The notes beneath the pieces are model-generated. The model saw only the letters and a program-made list of their open reading frames with translations, made no database searches and had not been told where the DNA came from. DNA of 51,535 nucleotides from Clostridia bacterium (GTDB lineage Bacteria; Bacillota; Clostridia; Christensenellales; Aristaeellaceae), in NCBI GenBank assembly GCA_030535375.1, contig JAUNJB010000006.1, forward strand, positions 1 to 51,535. The letters run 5' to 3'. Positions 1-7,812 of this stretch are shown here, one piece after another. The position numbers were made by a program, and so were the translations under genes. How positions within the stretch are numbered: position 1 is the first letter of the stretch; the number at the start of each line of letters is the position of its first letter.

Positions 1-2337
1 AGTGGTGGCGGCAACACCGGGGATAACGATGACGATGATCAGAGCGGCACGCAAACCCCTTCGGCGGAGTTTGATGTGAGCGTATCGGGCGATCAGAGCG
101 GCACCGTCACCGTGGCGGTTACGGGCGGCAACGGCTCGAAGATGAACGCCTACCTTGAAGGCAACGGTGTCAATCAGGAGAAAGAGATCGAAAACGGTCA
201 GGCGGTCTTTACGGGCCTGCAGCCGGGCGAGTACAGTGTGCTTGTCGGTTATGTGGATTACGTCGATGGGATTGCCGACATCACGAAGACGGTGACGGTG
301 CCCACGGAGATTGAAGCGGTTGAGGCGCCCAAGCTGATGCTGTACAGCGTGGTGCCCGCGGCCGCTGGAGCCAGCACCGGCAGCATTACCGGCACGATTT
401 CCTTTGGCGGCGACAAGGATATGGTAGCCAAGCTCTATCAGAAGGGCAGCGACGTACAGATCGACGAGAAGATCATCGGGCTGAGCAGCGACGGAAGCTT
501 TACGTTCGACGGCCTTGCCGCCGGGGATTACACGATCAAGTTCTACTACTATGGCGAGGGCGCAGATGGGCCGAAGCTTACCCTTGACTATACGGTGCAG
601 GAGAAGCTGCCGACCGCGATTGCCATTATGGCTGCGGCGACCACGGGTGACAACCGCGTCGATGTCAAGGTGACGACTGCCAGCAATCTGCCTGTCGTCG
701 TGAAGCTGATGCTGAACGGGCAGGAGAAGCTCAGCCAGGAGATTGCGGCCGGTTTGGGCAGCGTGGCCTTTGAGGGGCTGGCTGCGGGCACCTATTCCGT
801 CTCCATCAACTACAAGGACGACCAGGGCGTCAGTGCGACGGTGATCAGCGATCTCGTCGTCACCGAGAAGCCCAAGGCGATTGCGATTACGCAGGTCGTG
901 CCTGGTGAAAATCAGCTGGTTGTCGTCGGTACGGCGCAGCCGGATACCAATGTGACCCTTTCTACCACCCCCGCCACGACTTCCACCGTGGTCAAGAGCG
1001 ACGCAAACGGCATCTTTACGGCCGTGCTGGCGTGCAGCGCCGGCACCTACACCGCCGTGACCGCGCAGTATGGCGCCGATGCGTCGAGCGCGGTACAGGT
1101 TACCGGCACGTTTGTGGTGACTGCGCCGGCGGTGCAGCCCAAGCTGGTCGTGGATACCGTGACGGTGAACAGCACCACCGTCATCGGCCTGACCTCTCCG
1201 GGCGTGGTAGTCACGATGGCGACCTCCGATTATACCCAGACCGTGACGGCCGATGAGCGCGGCGTGCTGCGCTTCTCCCTGCCGCACACCTATCTCAAGG
1301 GCGCAGTCTTTACGTTCACCGTATACTACGGCACGAATAATGCGCAGAGCTTTACCCAGCAGGCTACCGTTGAGAGCGCGCCGTACTATGGCTTGCTCAA
1401 GCTGGGCTCCACGGGCGATGATGTCTATCGCCTGACGCAGCGCCTGGCCGAGCTCGGCTATCCGATCACCGCTACGTCGGTGTATACCGAGGCTGTCCGC
1501 AGCGCGGTGCGCCTGTTCCAGAGCAACAACGGCCTGAGCGTTGACGGCATGGCCGGTGTGCTCACGCAGACCGCGCTCTACTCGGTGAGCGCGATTGGTC
1601 AGGGCGAGGGCACGGTGTATCCGACGTTTGTGCGCGGCGACCGCGGGCAGGCGCTGATTTACACCCTGCAGCAGCGCCTCAAGGAGCTGGGCTATTACAC
1701 GATCAAGGTGGACGGCATCTTCGGCAGCGGCACGCAGCGCGCGGTGCGTCTGTTCCAGCAGGTCAACGGCCTGACCGTGACCGGCAAGGCGGATAACGCG
1801 ACGCAGACCCTGCTCTACTCCTCCTCCGCGAAGGCCAACCCCGGCGGAGTGATCACGGGCGACTACACGACGCTCTCCCGTTCCAGCCGATATAACGCCA
1901 AGGTGGTGACGCTCCAGCGCCGTCTCAAGGATCTGGGCTACCTGGCCGGCTCGGTGGATGGCTATTTCGGCAGCCAGACCTACCGCGCTGTGCGCAGCTT
2001 CCAGAGCCGCAACGGCTTGAGCGTGACCGGCGTGGCCGACGCCTATACGCAGGAGGTGCTCTACTCCTCCTCCGCGAAGGCGGCGTCCAGCTCCTCCTCT
2101 TCCAGCACCTCGACGGGCTATCGCTTGCTGTACTGGGGCTGCAAGGGCGACGCGGTCAAGCGCCTGCAGACCGCGCTGATCAACGCGGGTTACAAGTCGC
2201 AGGTCCGCACGGCGGACGGCATCTACGGGCAGTGGACGTATGACGGCGTGCGCGCCTTCCAGAAGGATCACGGCCTGGCCGTGGATGGCATCGCGGGCAA
2301 AAATACGCAAAATGCCCTGTATGGCACCAACTATTAA
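1..2337 (+). CDS. Large secreted protein with four peptidoglycan-binding domains (5' truncated)
   Basis: The frame is open from the first base of the window, so the true start lies upstream and 778 residues are visible. It opens with an Asp/Gly/Ser-rich linker. About three beta-sandwich-like repeats follow, each ending in a GL-(Q/A)-(P/A)-G-x-Y-(S/T)-(V/I) motif near visible residues 70-80, 168-179 and 257-267. The C-terminal half holds four PG_binding_1 type domains at about residues 461-530, 538-610, 620-690 and 707-778, each with the pattern LQ-x-L-x-x-L-G-Y ... G-x-x-T-x-x-A-V-x-x-F-Q ... DG-x-x-G. A poly-Ser linker precedes the last one. The likely role is non-covalent attachment to the cell wall. 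No catalytic domain is visible; one could lie upstream. Confidence 0.85.
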   Translation, partial: SGGGNTGDNDDDDQSGTQTPSAEFDVSVSGDQSGTVTVAVTGGNGSKMNAYLEGNGVNQEKEIENGQAVFTGLQPGEYSVLVGYVDYVDGIADITKTVTVPTEIEAVEAPKLMLYSVVPAAAGASTGSITGTISFGGDKDMVAKLYQKGSDVQIDEKIIGLSSDGSFTFDGLAAGDYTIKFYYYGEGADGPKLTLDYTVQEKLPTAIAIMAAATTGDNRVDVKVTTASNLPVVVKLMLNGQEKLSQEIAAGLGSVAFEGLAAGTYSVSINYKDDQGVSATVISDLVVTEKPKAIAITQVVPGENQLVVVGTAQPDTNVTLSTTPATTSTVVKSDANGIFTAVLACSAGTYTAVTAQYGADASSAVQVTGTFVVTAPAVQPKLVVDTVTVNSTTVIGLTSPGVVVTMATSDYTQTVTADERGVLRFSLPHTYLKGAVFTFTVYYGTNNAQSFTQQATVESAPYYGLLKLGSTGDDVYRLTQRLAELGYPITATSVYTEAVRSAVRLFQSNNGLSVDGMAGVLTQTALYSVSAIGQGEGTVYPTFVRGDRGQALIYTLQQRLKELGYYTIKVDGIFGSGTQRAVRLFQQVNGLTVTGKADNATQTLLYSSSAKANPGGVITGDYTTLSRSSRYNAKVVTLQRRLKDLGYLAGSVDGYFGSQTYRAVRSFQSRNGLSVTGVADAYTQEVLYSSSAKAASSSSSSSTSTGYRLLYWGCKGDAVKRLQTALINAGYKSQVRTADGIYGQWTYDGVRAFQKDHGLAVDGIAGKNTQNALYGTNY

Positions 2338-2349
2338 GTGATACGCATT

Positions 2350-2385
2350 TCCCTCTCCGTCATGTTTGCGGCGGAGAGGGATTTT
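2350..2385 (+). terminator. Intrinsic terminator after the wall-binding protein
   Basis: A 10-bp perfect stem (TCCCTCTCCG / CGGAGAGGGA, 2350-2359 with 2372-2381) is followed by TTTT. It starts 12 bases after the stop codon. Confidence 0.85.
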
Positions 2386-2419
2386 CCATCGATGAATCAG
2401 TGTTTCAGGAGGTTGTTGA

Positions 2420-3235
2420 ATGAGGCGTCCCTTCTTTTTCCTGCTGATTGTTCTGCTGCTCCTGCCGTGTGTGCTGGCACAGGCGGCGGAGCTGCGCGTC
2501 GATTTTTACGATGTGGGCAAGGCGGATGCCATGCTCATCACCACGCCGGACGGCACGCGCGTGCTCATCGACACGGCCACCAATAAGGAGGGCAAGGCGC
2601 TCGTCAAGCGCTTTGAGGAGGAAGGAATCGACACGATCGATCTGATGCTCATCACGCACTTTGACAAGGATCATGTCGGCGGAGCGGACAAGATCCTGGA
2701 GGATATCCGCGTCGCGCAGGTGATCGTGCCGACGTATGATAAGGAGAGCAACCAATACGAGCAATTTGTGGAGGCGCTCCAGAAGAGCCTTCAGACGCAG
2801 GTGACGCGCATGGGCGCGGCCGAACGGATCGATCTTCAGCTGGGCGACGTGCAGATGTACATAACCGCCGCGCACGAGACTGACTATGGAGAGGATGAAG
2901 AGAACGATTTTTCCCTGGCCGTGAGGCTCACATACGGGGATACGCGCTTCTTCTTTACCGGAGATGCGGAGGCTCCGCGTCAGAGCGAGCTGCTGAAGGA
3001 GGGCGATGTGGCCTGCGATGTGCTCAAGGTGCCCTATCACGGCCGGCTGGTGAGCGTCAGCGAGCGCTTTTTGACGGCCGCCGGCCCGAGTATCGCTTTT
3101 ATCACGGACAGCGACGAGGAGCCTGCCAATCCGCTCGTGGTCGCGCTGCTCGAGCGCCTGGGTGCGCAGGTATACTGCGCCAAGGATGGCGGCATCACTG
3201 TCGTTTCGGACGGAAAGACGGTTTCCGTCAAGTGA
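2420..3235 (+). CDS. Secreted ComEC-like metallo-beta-lactamase-fold hydrolase
   Basis: 271 residues with a signal peptide (hydrophobic core about residues 4-20, likely cut after AQA). The rest is a single metallo-beta-lactamase fold resembling the stand-alone C-terminal domain of ComEC. The metal motif reads HFDKDH (H80, D82, D84, H85), the variant form with Asp in place of the second His. Further ligands are likely in FTGDAE near residue 178 and YHG near residue 202. AGGAGG lies 8 bases before the ATG. Proteins of this type are thought to be extracellular phosphodiesterases or nucleases; the substrate here is unknown. There are no competence genes nearby, so a DNA-uptake role is not supported by context. 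Confidence 0.8.
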   Translation: MRRPFFFLLIVLLLLPCVLAQAAELRVDFYDVGKADAMLITTPDGTRVLIDTATNKEGKALVKRFEEEGIDTIDLMLITHFDKDHVGGADKILEDIRVAQVIVPTYDKESNQYEQFVEALQKSLQTQVTRMGAAERIDLQLGDVQMYITAAHETDYGEDEENDFSLAVRLTYGDTRFFFTGDAEAPRQSELLKEGDVACDVLKVPYHGRLVSVSERFLTAAGPSIAFITDSDEEPANPLVVALLERLGAQVYCAKDGGITVVSDGKTVSVK

Positions 3236-3276
3236 GCATGTGGCACAAATGTTGCCGGTGATGCGCGGGATAAGCA

Positions 3277-3304
3277 TTGACAGCTGAAATCGGCGTGGTA
3301 TAAT
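3277..3304 (+). promoter_or_regulatory. Sigma-A type promoter for ferritin
   Basis: Perfect TTGACA (3277-3282) and perfect TATAAT (3299-3304) with a 16-bp spacer, 71 bases before the ferritin start. Confidence 0.85.
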
Positions 3305-3375
3305 GCTGTTAGCGGAGTGTGGCGCAAAGAATCCGCACACATCCGCAGATTGTAAACATATGAGGAGGTTGTCAT

Positions 3376-3885
3376 ATGGATCAGAAGGTCTCTGCGCTGC
3401 TCAACGAGCAGATCAACAAGGAACTCTACTCGGCGTATCTGTATCTGGATATGGCCAATTTCTATTCGTCCAAGGGCCTGGACGGCTTTGCCAACTGGTA
3501 TGAGATCCAGGCGAAGGAAGAGCAGGATCACGCGATGCTGATCTATCAGTATCTGCACAACAACGGCGAGCCCGTTACGCTGGAAGCGGTCGCCAAGCCG
3601 GATAAGGTCTTCAAGACGCTCAGCGATCCGCTGACCGCTGCGCTTGAGCACGAGAAGTACGTCACATCGCTGATCAACGCGATCTATGCCGCGGCCCAGG
3701 ATGTGCACGACTACCGCACGGTGCAGTTCCTCGACTGGTTCGTCAAGGAGCAGGGCGAGGAGGAGAAGAACTCCGGCGATATGATCACCAAGATGGAGCT
3801 CTTCGGAAGCGATGCCAAGGGACTGTATATGCTCAACAGCGAGCTCAAGACACGCGTGTATTCCGCGCCGTCTCTGGAGCTGTAA
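3376..3885 (+). CDS. ftnA: Ferritin (bacterial non-haem type)
   Basis: 169 residues, the usual length for bacterial FtnA. It is an iron-storage protein that oxidises Fe(II) at a di-iron ferroxidase centre and stores it in a 24-subunit shell in the cytoplasm. The first helix carries E16 in NKELYSAYLYL. The second helix carries the EEQDH motif (E48/E49, H52). Later helices carry LEHEK and EQGEEEKN, matching the remaining ferroxidase glutamates. AGGAGG stands 7 bases before the ATG. It is monocistronic, with its own consensus promoter and terminator. Together with the Fur-like regulator and rubrerythrin near 50 kb it suggests active iron and oxygen defence in an anaerobe. Confidence 0.95.
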   Translation: MDQKVSALLNEQINKELYSAYLYLDMANFYSSKGLDGFANWYEIQAKEEQDHAMLIYQYLHNNGEPVTLEAVAKPDKVFKTLSDPLTAALEHEKYVTSLINAIYAAAQDVHDYRTVQFLDWFVKEQGEEEKNSGDMITKMELFGSDAKGLYMLNSELKTRVYSAPSLEL

Positions 3886-3897
3886 TCGATCAATTGC

Positions 3898-3927
3898 AAA
3901 GGGCGGGCAGGAATGTCCGCCCTTTAT
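3898..3927 (+). terminator. Terminator of ferritin gene
   Basis: Stem AAAGGGCGG / CCGCCCTTT (3898-3906 with 3917-3925) located 12 bases after the ferritin stop. Confidence 0.75.
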
Positions 3928-3955
3928 CATGCCGGCGCCGTGCCCCAAAAAGATG

Positions 3956-3998
3956 GGAACCCCTCTTGCAAGAATCGCAAAAGGGGTTCCTTTTGTTT
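3956..3998. terminator. Bidirectional terminator between ferritin and the XRE gene
   Basis: Arms GGAACCCC (3956-3963) and GGGGTTCC (3983-3990), extended inward by near-complementary bases, are followed on the plus strand by TTTTGTTTTG. On the minus strand CATCTTTTT follows. It lies at the 3' end of the convergent minus-strand XRE gene and can serve both strands. Confidence 0.8.
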
Positions 3999-4000
3999 TG

Positions 4001-4369
4001 TCAGGAATGGTGGGAGGAATGCTTCCCGGGCCGGGGCAGCGTGGCGGCCAGCTGCTCGAGCATGGACCGGTCGGAGGGGCTCAGGCTGCGGTATATGATC
4101 AGCAGCTTGCGTTCCTTGTCCGTCAGGCATTCCAGGCAGCCATGATTTTGCGTGCATGAGGGGGTATCCCCATCGCTCAGAAGATCCGAAACATGCACAT
4201 TCAGAATCTCGCATAGGTGGGTGAGCGTGGTCAACGTAGGGCGCTTTTTCCCGGCACAGATCTGGCTGACATAGGAAGGTGTGATTCCGGCGCGGGCAGC
4301 GAGCGCCTTTTGGGTGAGTCCTGAACGTCTGAGTGCGGCGGAGAATTTCGTGGAAAAAGCGGTTTGCAT
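4001..4369 (-). CDS. XRE-family transcriptional regulator
   Basis: 122 residues from the chosen ATG at 4369, preceded by AGGAAGG with 7 bases of spacing. A longer frame to 4474 would start inside the -35 element and is rejected. Residues about 5-60 form an HTH_3 (Cro/C1) domain with LTQKALAARAGITPSYVSQI as helices 2-3. The rest (LTDKERKLLIIYRSLSPSDR) looks like a short helical dimerisation tail. The gene is divergent from a second XRE gene, with both 5' ends inside about 190 bp. The two may cross-regulate. Targets are unknown. Confidence 0.85.
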   Translation of the reverse strand: MQTAFSTKFSAALRRSGLTQKALAARAGITPSYVSQICAGKKRPTLTTLTHLCEILNVHVSDLLSDGDTPSCTQNHGCLECLTDKERKLLIIYRSLSPSDRSMLEQLAATLPRPGKHSSHHS

Positions 4370-4445
4370 AGTATTCCTTCCTGATGTACGCCTTTGTAAT
4401 GGGGAAATGTGAAGCCACGGGTTTGATGAAAACCTGTTCCTGCCT

Positions 4446-4474
4446 ATCATACGATATTTAAAATCGCATGTCAA
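4446..4474 (-). promoter_or_regulatory. Promoter of the minus-strand XRE gene
   Basis: On the minus strand TTGACA (4474-4469), a 17-bp spacer, then TATGAT (4451-4446). This places transcription start near 4439, upstream of the chosen start at 4369. Confidence 0.8.
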
Positions 4475-4518
4475 TGCAAATGTGATTTATATAATCTTAT
4501 TTTTTCTATCATAAGACT

Positions 4519-4524
4519 TATAAT
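4519..4524 (+). promoter_or_regulatory. Likely -10 element for the plus-strand XRE gene
   Basis: Perfect TATAAT 36 bases before the start at 4560, in an AT-rich tract. The hexamer 17 bp upstream (CTTATT) is a poor -35, so the promoter may be weak or activator-dependent. Confidence 0.5.
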
Positions 4525-4559
4525 ATCCTACATGTGGAATGGCGCATGGAGGTGAGCGG

Positions 4560-4865
4560 ATGTACGAGGAATTTTTCATGGAACGCCTCAATATGCTGAG
4601 ACGGCAAAAGGGCGTTTCGGCACGCGAGATGAGCTTGGCCATCGGCCAGAATGACAGCTACATCAACAGGATTGAAAATGGAAAAAGCTTTCCTTCGATG
4701 CAGGTATTCTTTTACATCTGTGAGTATCTCGATGTGACGCCAAGGGAATTTTTTGACGATGCCAATGCCGCGCCCCAGCATGTTCACGAGATTGTGCGGT
4801 CGCTGAGAAAATTCGACGCCGAGCAGTTGGACGCTATTCTGGCGCTGATTCAAAAGGTGAGCTGA
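4560..4865 (+). CDS. Small XRE-family regulator
   Basis: 101 residues from the ATG at 4560, preceded by GGAGGTGA. An in-frame ATG at 4539 has no ribosome site. The HTH_3 domain covers residues about 7-62, with VSAREMSLAIGQNDSYINRI as helices 2-3 and the typical IENGKSFPSM continuation. The tail (EIVRSLRKFDAEQLDAILALI) is helical. It resembles phage-repressor-like single-domain regulators common in Clostridia. It is divergent from the XRE gene at 4001-4369. No phage genes are nearby. The DNA targets are unknown. Confidence 0.85.
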   Translation: MYEEFFMERLNMLRRQKGVSAREMSLAIGQNDSYINRIENGKSFPSMQVFFYICEYLDVTPREFFDDANAAPQHVHEIVRSLRKFDAEQLDAILALIQKVS

Positions 4866-4927
4866 CGGATCAGAGGGCGTGATTTCGGAAAGATGCGGAT
4901 GAGCCTCTTATTGTATCCCAATGTCGG

Positions 4928-4980
4928 AAAAAACCGTGCCCTTCCAGCAATCGGGGTATCTGGAAGAGGCACGGTTTTTT
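4928..4980 (+). terminator. Strong intrinsic terminator after the small XRE gene
   Basis: A long interrupted stem: AAAAAACCGTGCC (4928-4940) pairs with GGCACGGTTTTTT (4968-4980), and TTCCAG pairs with CTGGAA inside. The U-run is built into the stem, so it can act on both strands. Confidence 0.85.
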
Positions 4981-4990
4981 ACTTTATAGG

Positions 4991-5080
4991 AAATTGCGCG
5001 AAAAACCGAACAGCGAACACAAAAACACTTTGGAGTGTTAAAGTGCTTCGGAAGAGGGAGAGCGCACGGTGCGCTTTTTT
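4991..5080. repeat. Composite repeat, module A copy 1
   Basis: Begins AAATTGCGCGAAAAACCG. It contains the inverted repeat CACTTT (5026-5031) / AAAGTG (5040-5045), which on the minus strand is followed by TTTTTG. It ends in GCGCA-CGG-TGCGC followed by TTTTTT on the plus strand. It matches module A copies at 5173-5256 and 15881-15968 over nearly its whole length. The two hairpins, each with a U-run on opposite strands, suggest a bidirectional terminator module. Confidence 0.85.
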
Positions 5081-5090
5081 GCTGTATGGC

Positions 5091-5172
5091 AAATTGCGTA
5101 AAAACCGGCCGCGTTCGCCGTAATCGGGCGATTTGCAGCGATTTTCGGAAGTGGAGGCGGCCACTGGCCGCT
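5091..5172. repeat. Composite repeat, module B copy 1
   Basis: Begins AAATTGCGTAAAAACCGG and ends GGCCACTGGCCGCT. The same segment occurs at 15796-15877 with few differences, including the shared core GATTTTCGGAAGTG. Its 5' end resembles that of module A, so A and B may derive from one unit. Confidence 0.85.
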
Positions 5173-5256
5173 GCGCGAAAAACCGGACAGCGAGCACAGA
5201 AACACTTTGGAGTATTAAAGTGCTTCGGAAATGGGAGAGCGCACGGTGCGCTTTTT
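5173..5256. repeat. Composite repeat, module A copy 2
   Basis: Directly abuts module B. It carries the same internal inverted repeat (CACTTT / AAAGTG) and terminal GCGCA-CGG-TGCGC-TTTTT hairpin as copy 1. It ends 24 bases before the serA stop codon on the opposite strand, so its minus-strand hairpin may terminate serA transcription. Confidence 0.85.
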
Positions 5257-5279
5257 GTGCGGCGGATGGAAAGCCGGTA

Positions 5280-6458
5280 TTACACGCCCAGCAGCCTCAC
5301 GCGCTTCATGCCGCTGATGGCCTGTACCTGGGAGAGTAGCCCCTCCTGCGCGGCGGCGGGCACGGCGTCGATATCCACGACCGATACGGCCATGTTCCCG
5401 CGGGAACGGTTGACCAGGTCCGAGATGTTCAGGCCGAAGCCGGCGACCGCGGAGGTGATGGAGCCCAGCACATTGGGGACGTTTTCGTGGATGCAAAGGA
5501 GGCGCGGCTTGCTCACCGGCGCGACATCCACGGCGGGGAGATTGACGCTGTTGCGGATGATGCCGGATTCGAGGAAATCGCGCGTCTGCGCGGCCGCCAT
5601 GACGGCGCAGTTTTCCTCGCTTTCGGGCGTGGAGGCGCCCAGATGCGGGATGGCGATGACGCCCTCCACGCCCAGCAGCGCGTCGCTCGGGAAGTCCGTG
5701 ACGTAGCAGGCGACGCGTCCGTCGCCCAGCGCCTCGATCAGCGCGGCATCATCCACCAGGCCGCCGCGGGCGAAATTCATGATCCGCACGCCCTTGCGGC
5801 ACAGCGACAGTGCCCGCGTTCCGATCATGCCGCGGGTCTTGTCGGTGAGCGGAACGTGCACGGTGATGAAGTCGCAGGAGGAGAACAGCGTATCCAGCGA
5901 GGTTTCCCGGCGGATGGAGCGGGAGAGCTTCCAGGCGTGTTCCACGGAGATCATCGGATCATAGCCCACAACCTCCATGCCCAGCGCGATGGCGGCATTG
6001 GCCACCAGCACGCCGATTGCGCCCAGGCCGATGACGCCCAGCGTCTTGCCGCGAAGCTCCGGGCCCACAAAGGCGCCCTTGCCCTTTTCAACGGCCTTTT
6101 CGACCGCGGCGCCCTGGCCCTTGAGCGTGCGCGCCCACTCAATGCCGCCTACGATGTTGCGGCAGGACAGAAGCATGCCGGCCAGCACCATTTCGCATAC
6201 GCCGTTGGCGTTGGCGCCCGGCGTGTTGAACACGCAGATGCCGCGGTCGCTGCACGCGTCGACCGGGATATTGTTGTAGCCCGCGCCCGCGCGCGCGATG
6301 GAGAGCACGCTGTCGGGGATGACGGCGTCATGCATGGACGCGGAACGAACGAGAACGGCGTCCGGCGCAGCCGCGTCATCGCTGACGTGATAGTGCTCGC
6401 CAAGCTGGGTGTAGATGGCGGAGGAAATCGCGTTGAGGGTTTTGATCTGATATTCCAT
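5280..6458 (-). CDS. serA: D-3-phosphoglycerate dehydrogenase with ACT domain
   Basis: 392 residues from the ATG at 6458 (AGAAGG upstream); 18 further in-frame codons upstream are rejected. It oxidises 3-phosphoglycerate to 3-phosphohydroxypyruvate with NAD, the first step of serine synthesis. The Rossmann motif GVIGLGAIG sits near residues 139-147. The active-site region includes NFARGGLVDD and an IPHLGAST segment. Residues about 320-392 (LLCIHENVPNVLGSITSAV) form a single C-terminal ACT domain, which in the family gives serine feedback or oligomer control. It follows serC by 50 bp and is probably co-transcribed with it. Confidence 0.95.
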   Translation of the reverse strand: MEYQIKTLNAISSAIYTQLGEHYHVSDDAAAPDAVLVRSASMHDAVIPDSVLSIARAGAGYNNIPVDACSDRGICVFNTPGANANGVCEMVLAGMLLSCRNIVGGIEWARTLKGQGAAVEKAVEKGKGAFVGPELRGKTLGVIGLGAIGVLVANAAIALGMEVVGYDPMISVEHAWKLSRSIRRETSLDTLFSSCDFITVHVPLTDKTRGMIGTRALSLCRKGVRIMNFARGGLVDDAALIEALGDGRVACYVTDFPSDALLGVEGVIAIPHLGASTPESEENCAVMAAAQTRDFLESGIIRNSVNLPAVDVAPVSKPRLLCIHENVPNVLGSITSAVAGFGLNISDLVNRSRGNMAVSVVDIDAVPAAAQEGLLSQVQAISGMKRVRLLGV

Positions 6459-6508
6459 GGCGATGGCCTTCTTTCTGATCGAGTAGGAGGATGATGCCCC
6501 CGGAGGGC

Positions 6509-7579
6509 TCATTTGTTGTGCGTTTCGAAGTCCTTCATGAACGAGACAAGCGCGCGGACGCCCTCGATGGGCATCGCGTTGTAGATGCTTGCGCGCATGC
6601 CGCCGACGATGCGGTGTCCCTTGAGGTTCACCAGGCCCTGTGCGGCCGCCTCCTTGACGAACTGCGCGTCGAGATCGGCGCTGCCTGTGACGAAGGTGAC
6701 ATTCATGCGGCTGCGGTCCCTGGCACAGGCCGTGCCCTTGAACAGCTGGCTGTTGTCAAGGAAATCGTAGAGCAGGTTTGCCTTCTCGATGTTGATCTTC
6801 TCAAGCGTCTTGACGCCGCCCTGGGCCTTGATCCACTCAAAATTCAACCCGGCCAGATAAATGCCGAAGCAGTTGGGCGTGTTGAGCATGCTGTCCGCGT
6901 CGGCCATCTTCTTGAAGTTCATGACCTTGGGCGTGATGGGCAGCTCGTGCCCCATCAGATCCTCGCGCACGATCAGGATGACCACGCCCGCCGGGGCGAC
7001 GTTCTTCTGCGCGCCGGCGTAGATCACGCCGAATTTGCTGACATCATAGACCTCGCTCAGGATGTTGGAGGACATATCCGCGACCAGCGGCACATCGCCG
7101 GTCTGCGGGATGTGATCCCACCGCGTGCCGTAGATGGTATTGTTGGTGGTGATGTGAACGTACTTGGCGTCCGCGGAGAGGGTGTATGCCGGAATATGGG
7201 TGTAATGATCCTCCCGGGAGGAGCCCGCCACGACGACCTCGCCGTACTTCTTCGCCTCCTCAAGGGCGTTGTGCGCGAAGTTGCCGGAATCGACATAGTC
7301 GGCCTTGCCACCGTCCATCAGGTTCATGGCCACGGCGGAGAACATCGCCGTAGCGCCGCCCTGAACGAACATGATCTTGTAGTTCTCCGGCACATTCATG
7401 ACCTCGCGAAGATCCGCGACGGTCTTGTTAAAAATCTCCAGGTACATCTTGGAGCGGTGGCTCATCTCCATCACGGACATGCCGGTGCTGCCGTAGCACA
7501 GCAGTTCCTTCTGCGCCCTTTCGAGAACCTCAAGCGGCAGCATGGACGGACCGGGTGCAAAATTATATACGCGATCCAT
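6509..7579 (-). CDS. serC: Phosphoserine aminotransferase
   Basis: 356 residues from the ATG at 7579. A PLP enzyme that converts 3-phosphohydroxypyruvate and glutamate to O-phosphoserine and 2-oxoglutarate. The N-terminus NFAPGPSMLP is typical of SerC. The PLP lysine lies in AGAQKNVAPAG, and GHRIVGGMRASIYNA near the C-terminus is the phosphate-binding and substrate arginine segment. AGGAGG is 11 bases from this ATG but 5 from an in-frame TTG at 7585, so the TTG is a credible alternative start. First gene of a serC-serA operon. No serB is present in the window. Confidence 0.95.
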   Translation of the reverse strand: MDRVYNFAPGPSMLPLEVLERAQKELLCYGSTGMSVMEMSHRSKMYLEIFNKTVADLREVMNVPENYKIMFVQGGATAMFSAVAMNLMDGGKADYVDSGNFAHNALEEAKKYGEVVVAGSSREDHYTHIPAYTLSADAKYVHITTNNTIYGTRWDHIPQTGDVPLVADMSSNILSEVYDVSKFGVIYAGAQKNVAPAGVVILIVREDLMGHELPITPKVMNFKKMADADSMLNTPNCFGIYLAGLNFEWIKAQGGVKTLEKINIEKANLLYDFLDNSQLFKGTACARDRSRMNVTFVTGSADLDAQFVKEAAAQGLVNLKGHRIVGGMRASIYNAMPIEGVRALVSFMKDFETHNK

Positions 7580-7660
7580 GGACAATATGACCTCCTCTTT
7601 CCTTTTCAATCCTAAAATGCAGGATAGAAACGCAAAAGCGTCTTTTGGTGTTGATTTCCT

Positions 7661-7689
7661 ATATTAACACGAAAAAGCGGAAAATTCAA
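7661..7689 (-). promoter_or_regulatory. Promoter of serC-serA
   Basis: On the minus strand TTGAAT (7689-7684), a 17-bp spacer, then TAATAT (7666-7661). Confidence 0.7.
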
Positions 7690-7716
7690 TGGCAGCGGCC
7701 AAAAACTGTGAATGTT

Positions 7717-7731
7717 TTGACAAAATGTCAA
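7717..7731. promoter_or_regulatory. Palindrome upstream of the serC promoter (possible operator)
   Basis: Perfect inverted repeat TTGACA-AAA-TGTCAA centred about 35 bp upstream of the serC -35 element. The location suits an activator site or an upstream repressor site. No cognate regulator is identified. Confidence 0.4.
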
Positions 7732-7769
7732 TTTTAGCCCGAATCACGCCGACTAAACTACAAAGAAAA

Positions 7770-7800
7770 AGAGCCGTCCTGCTCTTGGAAGGACGGCTTT
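7770..7800 (-). terminator. Terminator of the flavoprotein gene
   Basis: Stem AGCCGTCC / GGACGGCT (7772-7779 with 7791-7798). Read on the minus strand it is followed by CTTTTTCTTTG. Confidence 0.8.
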
Positions 7801-7812
7801 GAACGGTGCGGT

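Noticed and set aside
2405..3340. Long minus-strand open frame opposite the metallo-beta-lactamase gene
   Set aside because: Low-complexity antisense translation of a clear gene in GC-rich DNA, with no ribosome site. The same applies to the long frames antisense to fhs, the transporters and the glycan operon.
3927..4418. Alternative minus-strand frame overlapping the XRE gene
   Set aside because: No domain, no ribosome site, and it overlaps the terminator and the well-supported XRE gene.
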